Assembly: GCF_019749255.1 (NCBI RefSeq)
Contig: NZ_JACWFH010000019.1
Location: 56,890 to 120,889 of the forward strand
Length of the DNA stretch: 64,000 nt
Origin: Mesobacillus maritimus
GTDB lineage: Bacteria > Bacillota > Bacilli > Bacillales > Cytobacillaceae
Reading direction: 5' to 3'
Position numbers and translations under genes: made by a program. Under the pieces are notes generated by a model. That model ran no database searches and had not been told where the DNA came from. It saw nothing but the letters and a program-made list of their open reading frames with translations. Below are positions 9,082 to 17,075 of the stretch, one piece after another (position 1 is the first letter of the stretch; each line of letters opens with the position of its first letter).

Positions 9082-9109
9082 TTGAGCTCAACACAATTTG
9101 GTGTATAAT
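9082..9109 (+). promoter_or_regulatory. Promoter of the leader/FusB-like gene
   Basis: TTGAGC (9082-9087), a 16-bp spacer and perfect TATAAT (9104-9109). The transcript would start near 9116 and begin with about 20 bases before the leader ORF. Confidence 0.7.
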
Positions 9110-9135
9110 GAAAACTGATTTGGAGGTGATAAATA

Positions 9136-9231
9136 ATGGTAAGAATGCAAAACCATTCGCCATTATTCGTGTCTACTCATGCAAAGCCTGGTATTGGAAA
9201 GGCGATTCTTTGCATGGGGTATAATGGGTAA
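9136..9231 (+). CDS. 31-residue leader peptide upstream of the FusB-like gene
   Basis: This small frame starts with ATG 9136 behind a very strong site, TTGGAGGTGATAAATA, and ends with TAA at 9229-9231. The peptide starts MVRMQNHSPLFVSTH and ends CMGYNG. Its coding sequence contains two segments able to pair with sequences further down (see the attenuator entry). The strong ribosome binding site, the short length and the position ahead of an antibiotic-target protection gene fit a regulatory leader peptide. No homology is claimed for the peptide itself. Confidence 0.6.
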   Translation: MVRMQNHSPLFVSTHAKPGIGKAILCMGYNG

Positions 9232-9314
9232 AACAATCGCCAATCGATTATCACATTTCTGATAAAAAGGCTTTGCACCTTATTTTCAACGTATATTTTT
9301 TATAAAATAAGGAG
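9179..9314 (+). promoter_or_regulatory. Putative translational attenuator with mutually exclusive hairpins
   Basis: Segment A, ATGCAAAGCCT (9179-9189), can pair with B, CTTTGCAT (9208-9215), or with D, AGGCTTTGCA (9268-9277). GGCGATT (9201-9207, next to B) can pair with AATCGCC (9235-9241). TTATCA/TGATAA (9248-9253, 9260-9265) forms a small hairpin. CCTTATTTT (9278-9286) pairs perfectly with AAAATAAGG (9304-9312), which covers the AAGGAG ribosome binding site of the FusB-like gene. Because the pairings overlap, ribosome position on the leader ORF should decide whether the site is open. The pairings are seen directly; the regulatory mechanism is inferred. Confidence 0.65.
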
Positions 9315-9323
9315 CTGGAAGAA

Positions 9324-9989
9324 ATGAAAACCCAAAAAGATGCAGGAATAAAGATAGAAGCCTTCATGAGAAATGATCAATTTAACTTCATTAAAGCCCA
9401 AGTAACTAACCTAGTACTTGCTCATGGAACGAGTAAAGACAAAGATATTCTTGAGGCGCTAAAGTCAAGTTCTCATGTTAAAATAGAAGCCCTGTTTCCT
9501 GATTTAACTGCAAATCAGCAGACAATCCTAAATACACTATTGGATATCAAAGAAGACGTCCAGGCAAGACACTTCCTAGAAGAACTAAGAACCTATGTTA
9601 TTCCGTTCAAAAAAGTGACGGAAAAAACAGCCACCAAGCTCTTTCCTAAAATCAAGAAATTAAAGGTTACACACCTAGAAGAACTTGATTTCAAGGAAAT
9701 TTCCTATTTGGGTTGGTACGATATCCGTTTAGATCGGAAATTCCTCATTTTTGAAAACAATCATCAGTTAATAGGAGTACATGGAACATTCAGGGAAAGC
9801 AAAAAAGGTATCTGTTCCATCTGTAGCAAAGTGGAAGAAGTTGGACTTTTCATGGCAAAAGTGAAAAGCGGACGAGAGACCTATACAAGTAGAGGAAATT
9901 ATATTTGCAAAGACAGCCAAAAGTGCAATCAAAATATCACTACATTAGCTAAGTTACATGACTTTGTTGACTTGGTAAAAGCGCAATAA
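9324..9989 (+). CDS. FusB/FusC-type elongation factor G-binding protein
   Basis: The product has 221 residues, matching FusB/FusC proteins (about 213 residues), which bind EF-G and release it from fusidic acid-stalled ribosomes. The N-terminal helical half is followed by a C-terminal treble-clef zinc site with Cys164, Cys167 (ICSICSK), Cys195 and Cys201 (YICKDSQKC). The chromosomal homologues in Bacilli may serve ribosome recycling as well as resistance. It is preceded by a leader ORF and hairpins that hide its AAGGAG site, and followed by a terminator at 9994. The family call is firm; actual fusidic acid resistance is not shown. Confidence 0.88.
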   Translation: MKTQKDAGIKIEAFMRNDQFNFIKAQVTNLVLAHGTSKDKDILEALKSSSHVKIEALFPDLTANQQTILNTLLDIKEDVQARHFLEELRTYVIPFKKVTEKTATKLFPKIKKLKVTHLEELDFKEISYLGWYDIRLDRKFLIFENNHQLIGVHGTFRESKKGICSICSKVEEVGLFMAKVKSGRETYTSRGNYICKDSQKCNQNITTLAKLHDFVDLVKAQ

Positions 9990-9993
9990 CCTT

Positions 9994-10030
9994 ACCCAAC
10001 TGAGGGACTTTTCCTTCAGTTGGGTTTTTT
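9994..10030 (+). terminator. Terminator of the FusB-like gene
   Basis: The stem ACCCAACTGA / TCAGTTGGGT is followed by six Ts. Confidence 0.88.
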
Positions 10031-10078
10031 CAATGCGCTATTCTCATAGATAAGACATAGGTTCCTTGCCTCATAAAG

Positions 10079-10121
10079 AAAGTCGCTACATTATCTGATG
10101 GATAATCTAGCGACTTTTTTT
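10079..10121. terminator. Second copy of the AAGTCGCTA hairpin
   Basis: AAAGTCGCTACATTATC / GATAATCTAGCGACTTT followed by a T run. It is nearly identical to the ahpCF terminator at 7931-7979, and the two bracket the HAD and FusB-like genes. Confidence 0.75.
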
Positions 10122-10237
10122 ATTATGAGTGACTGGCATGTAGCCATTATGGATTATGAGTACAAAAAAGAGCAAATCCTCCCGAACAAAAACCAAAGGA
10201 CATCCCCTATTTGCCACTTATCCATGAGAGTGTAGAC

Positions 10238-10588
10238 TTACCCCTCAAGAACATTCTTCAAAGATTTATAGGCAAAATTCGTTTCTTCATAAATAGGTTC
10301 CACTGTTTTCACGTCAACCTCTTTATCAAAGTCAGTCTGTACCCCCGTAAAGAGCTCCCGAAACAATTCTACTTTGTGTTGGAAATGTTGGACCTCTGTT
10401 AATTGCTCATTCTCGGCATCAATATACAGATACACATTAAACGAATGTTCGTTTGCCACAAATCGTTCGTATAATTTAGAACGTTCTCTCCCCTTTTTAT
10501 GCGCACTCCGCTTCAAATCCTTCATACTCGCAAGAACATTTTGTCCTTGTTCAATAATCATTTCTACAACTTTATCTCTTGAATCCAT
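10238..10588 (-). CDS. Unrecognised 116-residue protein
   Basis: A soluble, highly charged protein (MDSRDKVVEMIIEQGQNVLA at the start) with probable long helices and no membrane segment, signal peptide or cysteine pair. No family was recognised. The reading frame has ordinary codon use and is free of overlaps. The gene stands alone, convergent with the FusB-like gene. Upstream on its own strand lies about 320 bases without another gene. Confidence 0.7.
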   Translation of the reverse strand: MDSRDKVVEMIIEQGQNVLASMKDLKRSAHKKGRERSKLYERFVANEHSFNVYLYIDAENEQLTEVQHFQHKVELFRELFTGVQTDFDKEVDVKTVEPIYEETNFAYKSLKNVLEG

Positions 10589-10599
10589 CTAACTACGAC

Positions 10600-10907
10600 C
10601 TTTCCACAACTACTAGTATTAAATGAGTAGAAATTTTCACTCCAATTATATGATACCATGACAAACGTTGTTTAGGTCTCCATATGACTATTGATATAAA
10701 ATTGATTGAGCAACTGGAGAAATAAAAGGAGAACGTGTAACAGGGTTTACTTACCTATGTTTAAAGCAGTCATTGTGACTAATTCTAACGGGGTTTGTTA
10801 CTAGTCGTATCCATGTTATAAATTCATTGCCACTTTGTCCACCACGCTTTTTCTTTCGCTCGAATATCCTACACTAGCACTGTATTTTTTGGAAAGGAGC
10901 GAGTGCA
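10600..10907. other. Intergenic stretch between divergent genes
   Basis: About 310 bases that should hold promoters for the 116-residue gene and for the glycosyltransferase operon. No clear consensus promoter, repeat or small gene was seen. Confidence 0.4.
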
Positions 10908-11984
10908 TTGGCAACCGTTATGCATTTGAATTTAAGAGTCGACCCCACTCAATACATTCCCCAAATCCGACAGGTCCCTATGTATGACTACATCCATTTA
11001 GTTCGTCAACCAAAGTATATGATTGACCTCGCATTGCTAAATGAGAAGGTTCATTATCTCAATGAAATTTTCCAGCCTGCTGAATTTGTGAAAAAAAACA
11101 ACGTTTCTCTTTTACATGCCCACCATGGGCAATTAGGTATTCTGTTACTCCCTTTTAAAGAAAAGACCAACCTTCCGTTAGTGACCAGTATTCGTGGCAG
11201 AGATGCGACCCTAGCGAATCAACCTGTTGGATATTTAGAAAATATGAAAATGCTCTTTGACCAAGGCGAGGAATTTTATCCAGTCTGTCAGTATTTAGCT
11301 GATCGGATTCTAGCTTGGGGCTGTCCACCGGAGAAAATCAAAGTTCTTTATGGAGGCGTTGACCTAGATCAGTATCCTTACAGCAAACCAGTATCGTCAG
11401 GTAGCCATCATATTCTTTCAGTCGGTAGATTAGTAGAAAAAAAGGGCCACCATCTTTTAATGAAGGCATTTCAAAAAATTAAAATGAAATTTCCAGACGC
11501 AACTTTGACCATTATTGGCCGTGGAGAACTTCAACATGAACTTACTTCATTGGCGACTCAACTAAATTTAGGAGGGTCCTTCCAACTGTTGCAACACTTA
11601 CCTAAAGAACAGGTACGAGAGTATATGAAAAAGGCTGATGTCTTTTGTGCGGCTAGTTTAGAAGCGACGAATGGAGATGTAGAAGGAATTCCTAATACTT
11701 TAAAAGAAGCGATGGCTCTTGGCGTTCCTGTCCTCTCGACCACACATGCCGGTATCCCTGAATTGATTACTCATCAAAAAGAAGGGATTTTGGTTCGAGA
11801 AAATGATGTAGACGAACTTGTGGAGGGACTTGAATTTATGCTTACCCGCCAGGATCTTTGGGAATCGTTCACCCTTGCTGCAAGGAGAAAAGTCGAACAG
11901 TCTTTTGATTTGAAGAAACAACTGCTGGTACAAGCAAACTATTATAATGATCTGTTAGGAGGTAGAAATCATGGAAGATTTTAA
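10908..11984 (+). CDS. GT4-family glycosyltransferase
   Basis: The product has 358 residues with the GT-B layout of family 4. The N-terminal half includes LLHAHHGQLGILLLP and TSIRGRDA. The C-terminal half has the nucleotide-sugar segment (ILSVGRLVEKKGHHLLMKAF) and the E-x7-E motif in EGIPNTLKEAMALGVPV followed by AGIPELI. It should transfer a sugar from a nucleotide donor to a polysaccharide or glycolipid in the cytoplasm. TTG at 10908 is the start, 8 bases after AAGGAG. The stop overlaps the start of the kinase-like gene by 14 bases, and a UDP-sugar epimerase follows, pointing to surface polysaccharide synthesis. Confidence 0.9.
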   Translation: MATVMHLNLRVDPTQYIPQIRQVPMYDYIHLVRQPKYMIDLALLNEKVHYLNEIFQPAEFVKKNNVSLLHAHHGQLGILLLPFKEKTNLPLVTSIRGRDATLANQPVGYLENMKMLFDQGEEFYPVCQYLADRILAWGCPPEKIKVLYGGVDLDQYPYSKPVSSGSHHILSVGRLVEKKGHHLLMKAFQKIKMKFPDATLTIIGRGELQHELTSLATQLNLGGSFQLLQHLPKEQVREYMKKADVFCAASLEATNGDVEGIPNTLKEAMALGVPVLSTTHAGIPELITHQKEGILVRENDVDELVEGLEFMLTRQDLWESFTLAARRKVEQSFDLKKQLLVQANYYNDLLGGRNHGRF

Positions 11985-13221
11985 AACCATTACTGTCACA
12001 AAAGGCATCAAAACTCTAGCCATCGATAACCCTACTTCTTATCCGTTAATTGGCATGGGCTCACAAGGAGCTGTATTTAAACTTTCAGACGAAAAGTGTG
12101 TCAAAATCTATACGGACCCTATTCAAGCAAAAATGGAAGCAGAAGCCCTTCGCGCTGGACAACACCTACCCTTTTTACCGAAATTATTTGAAACTGGCCA
12201 TAACTATATTGTGATGGAATATTTTGATGCTCCAACACTAAAGGAGTACCTTCGAAATTGCACCTATATCCCAGAATCAATTACCCGAAAACTTTTAAGT
12301 ATGCTTAGGGACATGCAAAAGGCAAAATTCACAATGATTGATGCTCCACTTAGACATATTTTTGTGCTTGAAAATGAGGAACTGAAAGTCGTTGACCACG
12401 TAAATGCGTTCAAAAGAATCCATCCAGTCCCGCTAAAGTTGCTCAGGGACTTAAATATTATCCTATTAAAAGACTCTTTTTTATCTCGAGTAAAACAATT
12501 AGAGCCAGATACGTATAAACGATGGGATCGCTATTTTACTGAAAACCGTTTTGATTATAAAAATATTCCTGTTACCTCCGGCGGGTCAGGAAAAGGCGTG
12601 AAGGTTGAGAGCTCTGTTACGCAACCACTTATCGGCAAAGGACATCAAGGAGCAGTTTACCGAATTGCTGAAGATCAATGTGTAAAAATCTATGGGAAAC
12701 CCGAACATTGTAAACAAGAAAAAGATGTGCTCTTATCCAATCAACATTTGTCTTTTATCCCAAAGGTCCATGAAACTGGCGCTAACTATGTACGAATGGA
12801 ATATTTACTTGGCCCCAACTTAAATCAGTATTTAAAAAAACAATCTCACCTTTCAGAGGAAATTACTCGGCGCCTGTTAGATATTTTGCTAGAGATGAAA
12901 AATGCTGGTTTTAAACAAATTGATGCCCCTCTTCGACATATATTTGTAACCAACCAAGGGTTTAAACTAGTCGACCATGTGTATTCGTACGCTCGCGAAC
13001 AAGATCGACCAATCGAATTATTTCAAAACCTTCACGAACGAGGCTTTCTAAACTCTTTTCTTGACCAAGTGAAGAAACTGGACCCAAACACCCATGCTCA
13101 CTGGACAAAAACACATATTCCACTACAAAATGAGGACGAAGTAATTACGCTAGAATTTAGCAATCAACAACCACCAAAGCGAGCGAAAAAAAGAAAAAAA
13201 GTGAGAACAAATAAAAAATGA
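11971..13221 (+). CDS. Protein with two tandem kinase-like domains
   Basis: The 416 residues contain two homologous kinase-fold domains. Domain 1 (about 20-190) has the glycine loop G28-M-G30-S-Q-G33, Lys45 in CVKIY, Asp124 in IDAPLRHIFV and Asp142 in VVDH. Domain 2 (about 215-380) repeats this as G222-K-G224-H-Q-G227, Lys239, Asp318 and Asp335. The usual HRDxxxxN loop is replaced by DAPLRH and DFG by VDH in both copies, so ATP binding is likely but catalysis is uncertain. The basic tail (KRAKKRKKVRTNKK) may bind membrane or nucleic acid. It overlaps both neighbours, a glycosyltransferase and an epimerase, so it may phosphorylate or regulate the glycan pathway or its enzymes. Confidence 0.8.
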   Translation: MEDFKTITVTKGIKTLAIDNPTSYPLIGMGSQGAVFKLSDEKCVKIYTDPIQAKMEAEALRAGQHLPFLPKLFETGHNYIVMEYFDAPTLKEYLRNCTYIPESITRKLLSMLRDMQKAKFTMIDAPLRHIFVLENEELKVVDHVNAFKRIHPVPLKLLRDLNIILLKDSFLSRVKQLEPDTYKRWDRYFTENRFDYKNIPVTSGGSGKGVKVESSVTQPLIGKGHQGAVYRIAEDQCVKIYGKPEHCKQEKDVLLSNQHLSFIPKVHETGANYVRMEYLLGPNLNQYLKKQSHLSEEITRRLLDILLEMKNAGFKQIDAPLRHIFVTNQGFKLVDHVYSYAREQDRPIELFQNLHERGFLNSFLDQVKKLDPNTHAHWTKTHIPLQNEDEVITLEFSNQQPPKRAKKRKKVRTNKK

Positions 13222-14231
13222 GCATTTTAGTGACAGGAGCTGCTGGGTTTATCGGCTTCCACCTTGCAAAAGAGCTACTAGCCAGAGGGGATCATGTGAT
13301 TGGTGTAGATAATCTGAATGACTATTATGATCGCCAATTAAAAAGAGACAGGTTAACAATTCTTGAAAAGGAGCCAAATTTTCAATTTTATCCTGTCGAC
13401 ATTGACAACCAACCTGCTTTTCACTCAATATTTGAAAATCATTCCATCATGATTGTGCTCAACCTTGCCGCTCAAGCCGGCGTTCGATATAGCATGAAGA
13501 ACCCCTATTCCTATGTTTCTTCCAATCTCGTGGGGTTTACCAATGTGTTAGAGGCTTGCAGAATCTATAAAGTCAAACACTTGATCTATGCCTCATCGAG
13601 TTCAGTGTATGGAGCCAATACGAAAATACCATTCTCAACGAAGGACTCGGTTGATCATCCAGTTAGTTTGTATGCTGCCACTAAGAAGGCGAATGAATTA
13701 ATGGCCCATTCATATAGCCATCTATACGGGATCCCAACAACTGGTCTGCGTTTCTTTACCGTGTATGGACCTTGGGGAAGGCCCGATATGGCCTATTACA
13801 CTTTTACAAAATCTATCATGGAAGGAAATCCAGTGACAGTATTTAATTATGGGGAGATGAGCAGGGATTTTACTTTTATTGATGATATTGTAGAAGGCGT
13901 CCTGCACTTGCTTCATTCCCCGCCGAAACGCAACACTCATTATGACCGAGAACATCCTGAACCTAGTTCAAGTGATGCGCCTTACAAAATTTATAATATC
14001 GGAAACCATCAGCCAGTAAAGCTCCTTGATTTTATTCAGATTTTAGAAGAACTCATTGGGAAAAAAGCGCAACTTGAATTGTTGCCGATGCCACCTGGCG
14101 ACGTCAAGGAGACTTATGCAGACATGACCGACTTACAGAAGGATTTTGGATTCTCCCCGAGAACATCCCTAAAGGATGGGTTACGTCATTTTGTAAATTG
14201 GTACAAACAGTATCATCATAAAATAGAATGA
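13218..14231 (+). CDS. NAD-dependent UDP-sugar 4-epimerase, UDP-glucuronate epimerase type
   Basis: The 337-residue extended short-chain dehydrogenase has the NAD-binding G7-x-x-G10-x-x-G13 (TGAAGFIG) and the catalytic Tyr152-x3-Lys156 (YAATKK), with serines at ASSSSVYG. The N-terminal DNLNDYYD is characteristic of UDP-glucuronate 4-epimerases, which make UDP-galacturonate for capsule or wall polymers. The exact sugar is inferred. Its ATG overlaps the stop of the kinase-like gene (ATGA), so the three genes are one translationally coupled operon. Confidence 0.9.
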   Translation: MSILVTGAAGFIGFHLAKELLARGDHVIGVDNLNDYYDRQLKRDRLTILEKEPNFQFYPVDIDNQPAFHSIFENHSIMIVLNLAAQAGVRYSMKNPYSYVSSNLVGFTNVLEACRIYKVKHLIYASSSSVYGANTKIPFSTKDSVDHPVSLYAATKKANELMAHSYSHLYGIPTTGLRFFTVYGPWGRPDMAYYTFTKSIMEGNPVTVFNYGEMSRDFTFIDDIVEGVLHLLHSPPKRNTHYDREHPEPSSSDAPYKIYNIGNHQPVKLLDFIQILEELIGKKAQLELLPMPPGDVKETYADMTDLQKDFGFSPRTSLKDGLRHFVNWYKQYHHKIE

Positions 14232-14384
14232 CAGCGTAGATGTTTTTTCGTGTACTTGATAACCGGCCACAATTATTCCTTGGGTAAATCTATTTTACTA
14301 CCTTGATTATGATGTAGATTGTAATGAATTCCCCACGAAGGAGTATAGAAGTCGTCCGCTCTATAGAAAGGATGGTTGGTAAAA

Positions 14385-14906
14385 ATGAATTTTAACCTTG
14401 AAGAAAGCATTGAAATCCTCGAACGGACACCCCAAACATTAGAGCAGCTGTTAACTGGTTTATCTGATGGGTGGTTGCAATCCAATGAAGGCGAAGGAAC
14501 CTGGAATGCGTTTGAAGTGGTGAATCATCTGATCGAATGTGAAAAAACCAACTGGATGCCGAGACTGGAGACAATGCTTCAGGAGAGGAAAAACCAACAC
14601 TTGCCTCCTTTTGATCGCTTTGCACATTTACGCTTATCAACTGAAGTCTCCATCGAAGAAAAATTGAAGGAATTTAAAACGCTAAGAACTGAAAATATCA
14701 CGAAACTAAGAAAACTTATTGACCCCGAGCTACATCTCGAACAGACCGGTTTCCATCCAGCCTTTGGTGTAGTAAGGGTGCGAGAATTGCTTTCCACATG
14801 GACTGTTCATGATTTCACCCATATCGCTCAAATTGTGCGGGTTATGGCGAAAAGGTATCGCACAGATGTTGGGCCATGGAAGGAATATTTGAGCATATTT
14901 AAATAA
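14385..14906 (+). CDS. DinB/YfiT-like putative metal-dependent protein
   Basis: The 173-residue four-helix-bundle protein is of DinB-superfamily size. A histidine in VVNHLIE and two in [10 protein letters not shown] (spaced three apart) form the expected metal-binding triad. Relatives include bacillithiol S-transferases and other thiol-dependent enzymes, so a detoxification role is possible. ATG 14385 is preferred over the upstream in-frame TTG at 14376, which lies too close to the AAGGA site. The gene stands alone with a hairpin after it. Confidence 0.85.
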   Translation: MNFNLEESIEILERTPQTLEQLLTGLSDGWLQSNEGEGTWNAFEVVNHLIECEKTNWMPRLETMLQERKNQHLPPFDRFAHLRLSTEVSIEEKLKEFKTLRTENITKLRKLIDPELHLEQTGFHPAFGVVRVRELLSTWTVHDFTHIAQIVRVMAKRYRTDVGPWKEYLSIFK

Positions 14907-14912
14907 GCTGGG

Positions 14913-14943
14913 AAGGGAGCATTGGAAGGCCAGTTGCTCCCTT
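14913..14943 (+). terminator. Hairpin after the DinB-like gene
   Basis: The stem AAGGGAGCA / TGCTCCCTT lies just after the stop codon; the following T run is weak. Confidence 0.6.
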
Positions 14944-15341
14944 GTTACTTTGTATGGATCTTGTGATACAGTTTGGTACCAATGATAGGTTTATTGTGAA
15001 AAGGATTTCTCCCTTATCATTTTTCGTCCCTCTATGAAACTCCTTGAGCTCTATCAAGGGGGTATTTGGTCATGATCGGTACGACTGATTAGCTGCTTGT
15101 TGCTCTTTTAGATTGTCACGATAAAGTCAGAAAGTCTATTTTTATATGCTAATAGAAAAAATACTAGTTTCCCCCATTTTCAATCCCCTACCTCACTGAT
15201 TTAAAGCGATAAATCCCTTTATCAATGGATTATTCCTTTTTAGTGAGAAATTAATAACTTTGTAATATTTTTACAAGCCTCTCTATATGATAGAGATGGA
15301 AACAGTGATTTCCACTTATAACCATTCTAGGGGGGATTGGA
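14944..15341. other. Intergenic leader region of the opp operon
   Basis: About 400 bases without a supported gene. They should contain the opp promoter and a leader; no riboswitch or clear operator was recognised. Confidence 0.4.
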
Positions 15342-16994
15342 TTGAAAAAGAAGTTGGGTAGCACTCTTATACTCATACTCAGTACTTTTTTTGTGTTGTC
15401 TGGCTGTTTTGGTGGCGGCACGACGAAGGAGCCTGCATCAAATGATTCAGGAAAACCGAGCGACGAAACAGAGGAAACAGCTCCGAAAGTTTTACGACTC
15501 AATAATAGTTCGGAACCTGGTTCCCTGCACCCTGGAACCGCGCAAGGAACGCATGACTCATGGATATTAGAGCATGCCTTTGAGGGGCTAACCAAGAAAA
15601 CGCCAGAAGGTGAAATTATTCAGGGGATGGCTGAAGAATGGGAAACAAGTGAAGACGGCCTTACCTGGACGTTCCATTTACGCGATGGTATTCATTGGTC
15701 AAACGGCGACCCGGTGACCGCAACTGATTTTGAATATGCGTGGAAATATGCCTTGAATCCAGAGTCAGCGTCGACTTATGCCTACCAGCTCTATTATCTA
15801 GAAGGCGGTCAAGAATTTAATGAAGGCAAAGCTGGCGAAGATGGAGTTGGCGTAACCGCAACAGATGAGAAAACATTAGAAGTGAAACTTGCCCAACCAA
15901 CACCATACTTCCTGGATCTTACTTCTTTTTATACCTATTATCCTATTAATCAAAAGGTCCAAGAAGATAACCCAGAATGGTATCAAGAAGCAGATACGTA
16001 TGTATCCAATGGTGCGTTTAAATTGACAGAATGGAAGCACAAAGAAAGCATTAAGCTTGCGAAAAATGAACATTATTATGAGCAAGATAAAATCAACTTG
16101 GATGAAGTCCATTTTGTTATCATTGATGATGAAAATACCGCATGGCAGATGTATCAAGCCGGCGAACTAGATTTAGTTTATCCACTTCCACAAGACGTTC
16201 AAGGTCAATTGATGGCCAATAATGACCCTGAGTTTGTCGCAGGACCAGATCTATCCGTTTACTATTACAATATCAACAACAACGTCAAACCTTTTAATAA
16301 TCCAAAGGTTCGTAAAGCACTATCAATGGCGATTGAAAGACAAACCATTGTTGACCATGTGGCACAAGGTGGGCAACCTCCTGCCTATTCCGTCGTCCCA
16401 CCTGGAATTCCAGATGTGAACGGTGATTACCAAGAAAATACGGGCAAGTTGTTCGAGGAAAACCTAGATGAAGCGAAAAAGCTCCTTGAAGAAGGCTTAG
16501 CGGAAGAAGGCATGGATCAGATTCCGAACTTCACGTTGACGTATAACACCTCCGAAGGTCATAAAGCGATTGCCGAAGCCGTTCAAGAAATGTGGCGGAA
16601 AAACCTTGGCATTGAAATGACACTTGAAAACGTAGAGTTCCAAGTAAAACTTGACCGTGAAAAAGCAGGTGATTATACAATTTCACGTGCTGGTTGGGTT
16701 GGCGACTATGTTGATCCAATGACCTTTATGGATCTTTGGGTAACAGATGGTCCATATAATGATGCCGATTGGAGCAATGCTGAATACGACAAATTGGTTC
16801 AGACAGCCAAAACCACGATGGACCAAGAAGTTCGCATGAAGGCGATGCATGATGCCGAGAAAATTCTCATGGATGAAATGCCAATCCTCCCGATTTATTT
16901 CTATACGAAACCATTTACCGTTAAACCAAATGTAACAGGAATCTATACACCAATTAACCGTTATCCTCAGTTCATCTATGCAGATATCGAATAA
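15342..16994 (+). CDS. oppA: Oligopeptide ABC transporter substrate-binding lipoprotein
   Basis: The 550-residue protein has a lipoprotein signal ending in LSGC (Cys22), then a family 5 extracellular solute-binding domain. Typical blocks are SEPGSLHPGTAQG, GMAEEWETSEDGLTWTFHLR and the C-terminal DEMPILPIYFYTKPF. It should capture peptides outside the membrane and deliver them to OppBC. TTG 15342 is used as start because AGGGGGG lies 6 bases upstream. It is the first of five genes in the order A-B-C-D-F. A strong hairpin follows, so oppA may be expressed above the rest. Confidence 0.93.
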   Translation: MKKKLGSTLILILSTFFVLSGCFGGGTTKEPASNDSGKPSDETEETAPKVLRLNNSSEPGSLHPGTAQGTHDSWILEHAFEGLTKKTPEGEIIQGMAEEWETSEDGLTWTFHLRDGIHWSNGDPVTATDFEYAWKYALNPESASTYAYQLYYLEGGQEFNEGKAGEDGVGVTATDEKTLEVKLAQPTPYFLDLTSFYTYYPINQKVQEDNPEWYQEADTYVSNGAFKLTEWKHKESIKLAKNEHYYEQDKINLDEVHFVIIDDENTAWQMYQAGELDLVYPLPQDVQGQLMANNDPEFVAGPDLSVYYYNINNNVKPFNNPKVRKALSMAIERQTIVDHVAQGGQPPAYSVVPPGIPDVNGDYQENTGKLFEENLDEAKKLLEEGLAEEGMDQIPNFTLTYNTSEGHKAIAEAVQEMWRKNLGIEMTLENVEFQVKLDREKAGDYTISRAGWVGDYVDPMTFMDLWVTDGPYNDADWSNAEYDKLVQTAKTTMDQEVRMKAMHDAEKILMDEMPILPIYFYTKPFTVKPNVTGIYTPINRYPQFIYADIE

Positions 16995-17005
16995 ACGCTC
17001 ATCTG

Positions 17006-17042
17006 AATCGGCGGTATGCTCTTTGAGCATACCCCGATTTTC
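17006..17042 (+). terminator. Leaky terminator between oppA and oppB
   Basis: AATCGG plus GGTATGCTC pair with GAGCATACC plus CCGATT (15 bp, one bulged C, loop of three T), followed by TTTTC. Such hairpins after a binding-protein gene usually lower downstream expression or protect the upstream mRNA. Confidence 0.75.
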
Positions 17043-17075
17043 TACTGATATCTTCATAGAAATGGAGGGAGAACG

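Noticed and set aside
14944..15341. Riboswitch or T-box in the opp leader
   Set aside because: No conserved T-box sequence, S-box or other known aptamer core was recognisable by eye.
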